Source: a bacterium (GTDB taxonomy: Bacteria > Patescibacteria > Microgenomatia > Levybacterales > UBA12049). Taken from it: a stretch of 5,396 nucleotides of DNA. This document shows positions 1 through 5,040 of this stretch, in pieces. Under the pieces are notes generated by a model. That model saw nothing but the letters and a program-made list of their open reading frames with translations. It was not told where the DNA came from and searched no databases. Positions within the stretch are counted from its first letter, which is position 1. Every line of letters starts with the position of its first letter. Where the stretch lies: contig JAKAEH010000076.1 in the NCBI GenBank assembly GCA_021825955.1, positions 1-5,396 of the forward strand, written 5' to 3'. The translations under genes and the position numbers were made by a program.

Positions 1-2
1 TA

Positions 3-1691
3 CTTCGACTCCGAGAGGGGCATCCTGTAACCAACGATAAGTCTAAAATTGTTATAGAAGCAATTTTTGGTCTTGGGGAACTTATCGTGGGAGGAATTGA
101 AAACCCCGATCACTATGAAGTATTAAAAAGCGACTTGTCTATTACTACAAAAAATTTCGCCTTGCAAAAGAAAATGCTTAAAAAAGTCGGCGCAGTAAAC
201 AAGGAGATTAAACTTTCCTCTTCACAAGGAAAAAAACAGAAAATCTCCGATAAAGAAATTCTTACTTTGGCCAAACTCGGTCTTGCGTTGGAAAAACACT
301 ATTACTTCCCCCAAGACAGCGAATGGGCAATAGAAAAAGACAAAGTATATCTTGTCCAAACAAGAGCCGTTACAACAACTAATGAGAAAAAACAGTCGAA
401 AAAGGACATTCTTGAAATTGAAAACACATCGAGAACTCCGATACTAAAAGGAGACCCTGCGAGTCCGGGTATAGCCGCAGGCCCTGTTAGAGTAATCGAG
501 AGCGCAAAAGAAATCGGGAAAGTATTACCCGGAGAAGTACTTGTAGCACCCCAAACAAACCCGGATTATGTACCCGCAATGAAAAAAGCTGTCGCAATAG
601 TTACCAATAGCGGAGGAAGAACTTCACACGCTGCTATTGTGTCAAGAGAACTGGGAATTCCCGCTATAGTCGGAACAGAAAAAGCAACAAAAGTGCTTAA
701 AACCGGAGAAGTTATCACAGTAAACGGAACGAAAGGTGAAATATATAAAGGTGGCCATTTAACTTCAAACATAAATAGAAATGTTATTAACCCCGAAGAG
801 TTTATTAAAACAGCAACGAAGGTTTATGTTAATCTGGCCGAACCGGAACTCGCCGAAAAAATATCACAGGAAAATGTGGACGGAGTCGGACTTCTCCGCG
901 CGGAATTTATGATGGCCGGGATAGGCACTCATCCCAAAAAACTTATTAGAGAAGGAAAAAAACATGTATTCATAGAAAAACTTGCAAACGATCTGGAAAT
1001 GTTTTGCAAACCATTCAGTCCAAGACCCGTTATATACCGGGCTTCTGATTTTAAAACTAACGAATATAGGGCACTTATAGGAGGAAGGGCATTTGAACCG
1101 GAAGAACCCAACCCGATGTTAGGCTACAGAGGAGTTTACCGTTATATCCATGACCCTGAAGTATTTGAGCTTGAACTTGAAGCGATAAAAATCGTAAGAA
1201 ACAAAAAAGGATTCAAAAATTTATGGATTATGCTGCCTTTCGTGCGAACTGTTAAAGAACTAGAAGAAGTCAAAAAAATAATAAATCTCTCCGGCCTTCA
1301 GCGTTCCCCTACTTTTAAATTGTGGATGATGGTCGAAATTCCCTCTAATGTAATTTTATTGGATGACTTTATCAACGCAGGTATTGACGGAGTCTCTATA
1401 GGCTCGAATGACCTGACAATGCTTCTTCTCGGAACAGACAGAGACAACGACGAAGTAGCTCCCGAATTTAATGAACTTAATCCTGCTGTTATGTGGGCCT
1501 TTGAACGTGTTATAAAAACAGCCCACAAACACGGCATAACAGCTTCTATATGCGGACAGGCAGCATCGACTTATCCTTCCCTGGTAGAAAAGTTAGTGGA
1601 ATGGGGGGTAACCAGCGTTTCAATTTCTCCCGATGCCGTCGATAATACAAGAAAAATTATTTCTGCAGCGGAAAAAAAGATACTGGGCTAA
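3..1691 (+). CDS. ppsA: Phosphoenolpyruvate synthase (pyruvate, water dikinase), 5'-truncated by window start
   Basis: Cytoplasmic enzyme interconverting pyruvate + ATP and PEP + AMP + phosphate. The open frame runs in from the window edge; about 562 residues are present of the roughly 790 usual for the family, so the N-terminal part of the ATP-grasp domain is missing. Visible in order: the end of the ATP-grasp domain (GLGELIVGG, then QDSEWAI and VQTRAVTT near base 360); the swivelling phosphohistidine domain with GGRTSHAAI, whose phosphorylated His is encoded at 627-629; and the PEP/pyruvate TIM barrel with VGLLRAEFM, SDFKTNEYRALIGG, MVEIPS, GSNDLTML and SICGQA, whose catalytic Cys is at 1551-1553. 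An internal GTG at 87 is not the start, because family sequence continues upstream. GSNDLTM replaces the more usual GSNDLTQ. The SDFKTNEY block and PVTNDKSK region fit PpsA better than pyruvate phosphate dikinase. Enolase follows after one base, implying co-transcription. The first ~20 bases do not match the family. Confidence 0.95.
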   Translation, partial: LRLREGHPVTNDKSKIVIEAIFGLGELIVGGIENPDHYEVLKSDLSITTKNFALQKKMLKKVGAVNKEIKLSSSQGKKQKISDKEILTLAKLGLALEKHYYFPQDSEWAIEKDKVYLVQTRAVTTTNEKKQSKKDILEIENTSRTPILKGDPASPGIAAGPVRVIESAKEIGKVLPGEVLVAPQTNPDYVPAMKKAVAIVTNSGGRTSHAAIVSRELGIPAIVGTEKATKVLKTGEVITVNGTKGEIYKGGHLTSNINRNVINPEEFIKTATKVYVNLAEPELAEKISQENVDGVGLLRAEFMMAGIGTHPKKLIREGKKHVFIEKLANDLEMFCKPFSPRPVIYRASDFKTNEYRALIGGRAFEPEEPNPMLGYRGVYRYIHDPEVFELELEAIKIVRNKKGFKNLWIMLPFVRTVKELEEVKKIINLSGLQRSPTFKLWMMVEIPSNVILLDDFINAGIDGVSIGSNDLTMLLLGTDRDNDEVAPEFNELNPAVMWAFERVIKTAHKHGITASICGQAASTYPSLVEKLVEWGVTSVSISPDAVDNTRKIISAAEKKILG

Positions 1692-1692
1692 T

Positions 1693-2952
1693 ATGGCGAA
1701 GATAAAGCAAATAGATGCAAGAGAAATATTAAATGCAAAAGGACTGCCGACTGTTGAAACAACAGTTACTTTAAGCGACGGAAAAACAGGAACAGCCTCT
1801 TGTCCAAGCGGAACATCCGTAGGAAACTATGAAGCAAGTGAAATAAGAGACCACGATGAGATGCGTTTCCAGGGAAATGGAGTATTAAAAGCTATTACGA
1901 ATATCCATGACACAATCGCTCCCGCGCTTTTGGGAATGGAAGCAACAAAACAACCCGAAATAGATAAAAAAATGATTGAATTGGATGCGACACAAAATAA
2001 AGGGAGACTTGGCGCAAATGCAATTTTATCCGTGTCAATGGCTGTCGCTAAGGCCGCTGCAAAGAGTTCTTTACTTCCTACTTTTCTTTATCTTAGGGAA
2101 TTTGTAAAAAAGGAAAATATACCCGTTAAGATTCCTTCACCTCTTTTTAATATATTAAATGGCGGAAAACACGCCGGAGAAAATGTCAATTTCCAGGAGT
2201 TTATGATAATTCCGGCTTCTTCAAAAACCTACAGCGAATCGTTAAATATGGCATTAATTCTTTATAATTCGCTCAAAAAAACCCTGGAGCAAAATAATTT
2301 AAGCACCCTAATAGGAGACGAAGGCGGATTTGCACCTAAACTTCAGAACAATAAAGACGGATTGAATCTCTTAAAACAAGCAATAGAAACTACTTCCTTC
2401 AGATTTGGCTTTGATGTTTTCCTGGGACTGGACGCGGCATCCACAAATTTCTTCAGCGAAGGAAAATATCACATAAAGGACAGGACCATGCCTCTTTCAA
2501 GTAACGACATGATTTCTTTTTACGAAGAGCTAAATAAAGATTTCCATCTTCTATATCTGGAAGATCCGCTTGCCGAGGACGATTGGAATGGTTGGTCGGA
2601 CATTTATTCAACCCTATCCCAACAAACTTTAATTGTAGGAGATGACTTAACAGCCACTAACCCATACAGGCTTCAAATGGCTTTGGATAAGAAAACAATT
2701 ACAGGAATCATAATTAAGCCAAATCAAATAGGAACAGTAATCGAATCTTTGGCCGTCGTCGAAGTCGCAAGACAAGCAGGGCTCAAAATTATTGTTTCCC
2801 ATAGAAGCGGTGAGACAAATGATGACTTTATTGCAGATTTTGCCGTTGCGGTTTCCGCGGATTATGTAAAATTCGGTTCACCCGTAAGAGGAGAAAGAGT
2901 TGCAAAATATAATAGGCTCCTGGAAATAGAAAGAGAGATTAAATCACTGTAA
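1693..2952 (+). CDS. eno: Enolase (phosphopyruvate hydratase), variant N-terminal signature
   Basis: Converts 2-phosphoglycerate to PEP in the cytoplasm. 419 residues, slightly shorter than the usual ~430 because it ends soon after LLEIE. The ATG at 1693 gives the family N-terminus (MAKIKQIDAREIL); the frame stays open further upstream, but that part overlaps ppsA and reads as unrelated sequence. Catalytic set intact by motif: mobile-loop Ser42 (SGTSVG), His160 (GGKHA), Glu169 (QEF), proton donor Glu210 (GDEGG), metal ligands Asp247 (GLDAA), Glu290 (YLEDP) and Asp317 (GDDL), base Lys342 (IKPNQIG), His370-Arg371-Ser372 (SHRSGE) and Lys393. Oddities: the near-universal ILDSRGNPTVE is ILNAKGLPTVE, SGASTG is SGTSVG, and the end has KFGSPVRGERVAKYN. 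It starts one base after the ppsA stop (TAA-t-ATG) with no clear Shine-Dalgarno, so translation is probably coupled. Its 3' end overlaps convergent rsmI by 9 bases. Confidence 0.97.
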   Translation: MAKIKQIDAREILNAKGLPTVETTVTLSDGKTGTASCPSGTSVGNYEASEIRDHDEMRFQGNGVLKAITNIHDTIAPALLGMEATKQPEIDKKMIELDATQNKGRLGANAILSVSMAVAKAAAKSSLLPTFLYLREFVKKENIPVKIPSPLFNILNGGKHAGENVNFQEFMIIPASSKTYSESLNMALILYNSLKKTLEQNNLSTLIGDEGGFAPKLQNNKDGLNLLKQAIETTSFRFGFDVFLGLDAASTNFFSEGKYHIKDRTMPLSSNDMISFYEELNKDFHLLYLEDPLAEDDWNGWSDIYSTLSQQTLIVGDDLTATNPYRLQMALDKKTITGIIIKPNQIGTVIESLAVVEVARQAGLKIIVSHRSGETNDDFIADFAVAVSADYVKFGSPVRGERVAKYNRLLEIEREIKSL

Positions 2953-3645
2953 GTTAAAAAGTACCACTACCTCACCTTTTATATTGGTGTCTTTATAATA
3001 TTTGATTGCTTCCGAAAGTTTTTCCTTCCGTATCTCCTCATGAATTTTCGTCAGCTCTCTTGCCACCACAATATCTACATCACCAAAAATTTCATTGATT
3101 TCTTCCAGAGTATTTGCCAGCCTGAAGGGTGATTCAAAAAAAATCACAGTCTGCTTTATGAGGTTAAGAGATTTATTTACATTAATTAATAAATCTCTTC
3201 TGTGTCCCGGCTTTTTTGGCAGGAAACCTAGAAACATAAACTTATCGGTTGGCAAACCTGAACTCGCAAGCGCAGAGATAACAGAAGAAGCTCCGGGAAT
3301 GGAAACAACATTTATCTCAAGAAGTTTACAATCTCTTACTAATTTGAAGCCCGGATCGGAAATTGTCGGTGTCCCGGCATCGGATACCAAAGCGAAATTA
3401 TAATCTTTACTTAACATTTGTAAAATTTCCGGAATTCTTTTCATCTCATTGTCTTCATAGTAAGAGATTAATCTTGCTTTTATTTTCTTTTCCGGAAATT
3501 TAGTGTGAATACTTTTTATAAGTACTCCCGTAGTCCTTGTATCTTCACAAAGAATAAAATCAACCGAGCATAAAGTTTCTATTGCCCGCAAAGATATATC
3601 TTGTAAATTCCCGATTGGTGTTGCTACAATGTATAAAGTTCCCAT
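2944..3645 (-). CDS. rsmI: 16S rRNA (cytidine(1402)-2'-O)-methyltransferase RsmI, short form
   Basis: SAM-dependent tetrapyrrole-methylase-fold enzyme that, in the known family, methylates the ribose of C1402 in the 16S rRNA decoding site. 233 residues. Visible: N-terminal GTLYIVATPIGNLQDISLRA (2-21), EDTRTT (34-39), the SAM-loop VSDAGTPTISDPG (87-99), IPGAS (117-121, usually IPGPS), SGLPTDKFMFLGFLPKK (129-145), FFESPFRL (169-176) and VARELTKIHEE (194-204). It ends at GEVVVLF, so it lacks the C-terminal ~50-residue helical tail of the 286-residue E. coli enzyme. The start ATG (3643-3645) immediately precedes the conserved GTLYIVATP block. Stop is TGA. No Shine-Dalgarno is visible. Its 3' end overlaps eno by 9 bases, and its start codon lies 9 bases from that of divergent dedA, so any promoter must lie inside the dedA coding sequence. 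Confidence 0.95.
   Translation of the reverse strand: MGTLYIVATPIGNLQDISLRAIETLCSVDFILCEDTRTTGVLIKSIHTKFPEKKIKARLISYYEDNEMKRIPEILQMLSKDYNFALVSDAGTPTISDPGFKLVRDCKLLEINVVSIPGASSVISALASSGLPTDKFMFLGFLPKKPGHRRDLLINVNKSLNLIKQTVIFFESPFRLANTLEEINEIFGDVDIVVARELTKIHEEIRKEKLSEAIKYYKDTNIKGEVVVLFNLQ
3601..3630 (+). promoter_or_regulatory. Probable dedA promoter embedded in the 5' end of rsmI
   Basis: TACAAT (3625-3630, five of six to consensus) is preceded by the extended -10 element TG (3622-3623), with TTGTAA (3601-3606, four of six) 18 bases upstream. Predicted transcription start is near 3637, giving a leader of about 18 bases before the dedA ATG. It lies wholly within the first codons of rsmI on the other strand, because only 9 bases separate the two start codons. 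Confidence 0.5.
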
Positions 3646-3648
3646 ACG

Positions 3649-3661
3649 CTAACTATGTTAG
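3649..3661. repeat. 13-base perfect inverted repeat spanning the dedA start codon
   Basis: CTAAC-TAT-GTTAG: 5-base arms around a 3-base centre. The dedA ATG (3655-3657) lies across the centre and right arm. It sits in the 9-base gap between divergent rsmI and dedA starts. It could be a small protein-binding site or, in the dedA mRNA, a hairpin burying the start codon; short enough to be chance. Confidence 0.4.
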
Positions 3662-4281
3662 GACAATTAACAGGTCTTATTATACATCTAATACAGTCTT
3701 CAGGCTATTTTGGCGTTTTTGTTTTAATGGTTTTAAATGCTACCGCAATTCCAATCCCTTCGGAAGTCACACTTCCATTCGCGGGATTTTTATCGAATCA
3801 AGGAAGCTTATCTCTACCTCTTGTTATATTAATCGGAATATTGGGAGACTTAGCCGGATCACTAATAGGGTATTCTATCGGATATTTCCTGGAAGAAGCG
3901 CTTCTTTTAAATTTAATTAAAAAATACGGAAAGTTTATTCTGGTCACCGAACACGATTATCAAAAAGCAACCGGCTGGATAAAAAAATACGGAACACCTG
4001 TAGTTTTTATAGGAAAAATGACTCCGGGAGTAAAATCTTTTATTGCAGTAGCTGCCGGTATTACCGAAATTAAACCGGTTAAATTTATAATCGGCAATAT
4101 CTTGGCCGCGGCAGTTTATGTTACTGCTGTCTCGTACATAGGTTTCTATTTAGGAAGCAAATGGGATGTACTTGGCGGGTATTTCAGAAAATTTGAAGTG
4201 GTAATTGTTGTTTTGTTAATCCTTGGACTTCTATTTTATATAAATTATAAACTCAAAATTATTAAATTCAGAAAAAAATAA
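3655..4281 (+). CDS. DedA-family (VTT/SNARE-associated) integral membrane protein
   Basis: 208 residues, normal family length. DedA proteins are inner-membrane proteins tied to membrane homeostasis and, in characterised members, recycling of undecaprenyl phosphate or other phospholipid carriers; the substrate here cannot be told. Visible: an N-terminal hydrophobic helix (about 5-29); a re-entrant segment with the family IPIPSE motif (32-37); a Gly-rich helix with GDLAGSLIGYSIGY (64-77); a polar stretch (86-112); a second re-entrant segment with GKMTPGVKSFIAVAAGI (120-136); then hydrophobic helices at about 141-167 and 179-198 and a basic cytoplasmic tail (KLKIIKFRKK). Both positions usually Arg in the G-R-x-x-P-G-x-R motif are Lys (121 and 127). 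The chosen ATG at 3655 has no Shine-Dalgarno; a TACAAT element lies upstream inside rsmI. It converges on lexA with one base between stop codons. Confidence 0.9.
   Translation: MLGQLTGLIIHLIQSSGYFGVFVLMVLNATAIPIPSEVTLPFAGFLSNQGSLSLPLVILIGILGDLAGSLIGYSIGYFLEEALLLNLIKKYGKFILVTEHDYQKATGWIKKYGTPVVFIGKMTPGVKSFIAVAAGITEIKPVKFIIGNILAAAVYVTAVSYIGFYLGSKWDVLGGYFRKFEVVIVVLLILGLLFYINYKLKIIKFRKK
3679..3684 (-). promoter_or_regulatory. Possible rsmI -10 element inside dedA
   Basis: A perfect minus-strand TATAAT lies 33 bases upstream of the rsmI start codon, inside dedA codons 9-10. No good -35 is found at 16-18 bases (best TAGCCT). Predicted start is near 3672, giving a leader of about 27 bases. AT-rich sequence produces such hexamers by chance, so confidence is modest. 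Confidence 0.3.
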
Positions 4282-4282
4282 A

Positions 4283-4912
4283 TTACTGGAATCTTCGGAC
4301 AAGTCCTACAACCCTACCCTGTATTAACAACGTATTTGGATAAATAGGATCCATTTCCGAGTTTGCGGGCCTTAATACAACTCTTCCGTCTTCTTTATAG
4401 AATTTTTTTAGTGTTGCAAGATTATCATCTACAATTGCAACGACAATGTCCCCGTTGTCTGCAACATTTACTCTTTCTATAACAACATAATCTCCGTCAA
4501 ATATTCCTTCTTCAATCATTGAATTACCTTTTACCTGAAGTGCGTAGGCAGTTTTTCCTCCGGAGATCATATTAGCTGCTACGAATACGGATGCGTTAGG
4601 GTCTGTGTGAGGTTCTAAGGGCTGTCCTGCCGCTATAAAACCCATCAACGGCAATTCAATAGCAGGCTCGCTTCCAAGCATCGACATAGTAACCTTCTCG
4701 TCTATTATTTTAAGCACTCTTGTGTTTCCGTCAACTTTTTGAACATATCCTTTTTCAACAAGTGAACGTATAAGGGTATGTACCGTAGAATTGCTCTTGT
4801 GCCCTGTAGCTTTTGCTATTTCGGCTAAAGTAGGTGAATACCCATACTGTCTTTGAAACTGGGCAAGAAACTCCAAAACTTCTCTTTCTTTTTTGTATAA
4901 AACTCCAGGCAT
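4283..4912 (-). CDS. lexA: SOS-response repressor LexA (S24 self-cleaving protease)
   Basis: Transcriptional repressor of DNA-damage genes, inactivated by RecA-stimulated self-cleavage. 209 residues, close to the 202 of E. coli. N-terminal winged helix-turn-helix about 1-65 with SPTLAEIAKATG (26-37) and the recognition-helix region SNSTVHTLIRSLVEKGYV (40-57). The cleavage site is Ala95-Gly96 in GFIAAGQPL. The catalytic dyad is Ser131 (VKGNSMIEEGIFDGD) and Lys169 (ATLKKF), spaced 38 apart against 37 in E. coli, so the protease is predicted to be active. ATG at 4910-4912 is chosen because MPGVLYKKEREVLEFL starts at the normal family N-terminus; a weak GGAA lies 5 bases upstream. A near-consensus promoter precedes it, and an inverted repeat covers the -10, consistent with autoregulation. 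It is transcribed divergently from uvrB. Confidence 0.97.
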   Translation of the reverse strand: MPGVLYKKEREVLEFLAQFQRQYGYSPTLAEIAKATGHKSNSTVHTLIRSLVEKGYVQKVDGNTRVLKIIDEKVTMSMLGSEPAIELPLMGFIAAGQPLEPHTDPNASVFVAANMISGGKTAYALQVKGNSMIEEGIFDGDYVVIERVNVADNGDIVVAIVDDNLATLKKFYKEDGRVVLRPANSEMDPIYPNTLLIQGRVVGLVRRFQ

Positions 4913-4940
4913 AGTATTTCCGGAAAATTAATTATTTATC

Positions 4941-4959
4941 CGTATGTATATTTTATACG
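4941..4959. promoter_or_regulatory. Inverted repeat over the lexA -10; candidate LexA operator
   Basis: CGTAT (4941-4945) is matched by ATACG (4955-4959). Nested inside is a perfect 13-base palindrome, GTATA-TTT-TATAC (4946-4958), which covers the -10 of the lexA promoter. Position and symmetry suit an autoregulatory operator for the dimeric repressor. It does not match a known LexA box, so the assignment is inference. Confidence 0.45.
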
Positions 4960-4981
4960 AAAAAAAGTGGAACTTTGTCAA
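4952..4981 (-). promoter_or_regulatory. lexA promoter (sigma-70 type)
   Basis: On the minus strand a perfect -35 TTGACA (4976-4981) is followed after 18 bases by TATAAA (4952-4957), five of six matches to the -10 consensus. The predicted transcript starts near 4945, giving a leader of about 33 bases before the lexA ATG. The -10 lies inside an inverted repeat, as expected for an autoregulated repressor. Read by eye; no transcript data. Confidence 0.7.
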
Positions 4982-4995
4982 GAAAACAATATAAT
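4968..4995 (+). promoter_or_regulatory. Probable uvrB promoter
   Basis: A perfect TATAAT (4990-4995) faces uvrB. The best -35 at 16-base spacing is TGGAAC (4968-4973), only three of six matches. Predicted start of transcription is near 5002, giving a leader of about 39 bases. The weak -35 makes this less certain than the lexA promoter. It lies back to back with the lexA -35, so the two promoters share polymerase footprint. Confidence 0.5.
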
Positions 4996-5018
4996 ACAAA
5001 CTGGTTCAATATTCGAAA

Positions 5019-5034
5019 TCTATGTTAAAATAGA
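5019..5034. promoter_or_regulatory. Inverted repeat in uvrB leader; candidate operator
   Basis: TCTATGTTAAAATAGA is symmetric at 14 of 16 positions (arms TCTAT/ATAGA, centre TTAA). It lies downstream of the predicted uvrB transcription start and ends 6 bases before the ATG, a position where a bound repressor would block transcription. It shares a TAAAATA core with the minus-strand reading of the lexA inverted repeat. Could be chance in AT-rich DNA. Confidence 0.3.
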
Positions 5035-5040
5035 ATACTT

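Larger units (their letters stand above)
4913..5040. promoter_or_regulatory. Divergent lexA/uvrB control region
   Basis: This 128-base, very AT-rich gap is the only sizeable non-coding stretch in the window. It separates the start codons of lexA (leftward) and uvrB (rightward) and holds the promoters and inverted repeats listed separately. No small gene or RNA gene is visible. None of the well-known LexA boxes is present in good form: no CTG-N10-CAG (E. coli type), no close GAAC-N4-GTTC (Bacillus type) and no GTTC-N7-GTTC (alphaproteobacterial type). Confidence 0.8.

Noticed and set aside
1..25. tRNA T-arm-like string (TTCGACT followed by CCGAG and AGGGGCATCC) resembling the 3' end of a tRNA-Cys.
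   Set aside because: The near-invariant G53-C61 pair fails (the base before TTC is C) and the next pair also fails; the rest of the tRNA is outside the window, and the last bases already fit the ppsA frame.
1633..1692. Longer enolase start at ATG 1633, adding 20 residues.
   Set aside because: The extension lies inside ppsA, reads as a shadow of its C-terminus and does not match any enolase N-terminus; ATG 1693 gives the family start.
2973..2989. CACC...GGTG hairpin after the enolase stop as a terminator.
   Set aside because: Only four base pairs with a 9-base AT loop, no U-run after it, and it lies within rsmI coding sequence.
3427..4926. TTCCGGAA occurring three times (3427-3434, 3490-3497, 4918-4925; the last as a perfect TTTCCGGAAA just before lexA).
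   Set aside because: The two rsmI copies simply encode Pro-Glu (CCG GAA), a codon pair seen often here; the spread-out positions give no sign of a repeat family. The copy in the lexA leader alone is too short to call an operator.
4970..5007. GAAC (4970-4973) and GTTC (5004-5007) as a Bacillus-type LexA box.
   Set aside because: The half sites are 30 bases apart instead of 4, so they cannot form one operator.
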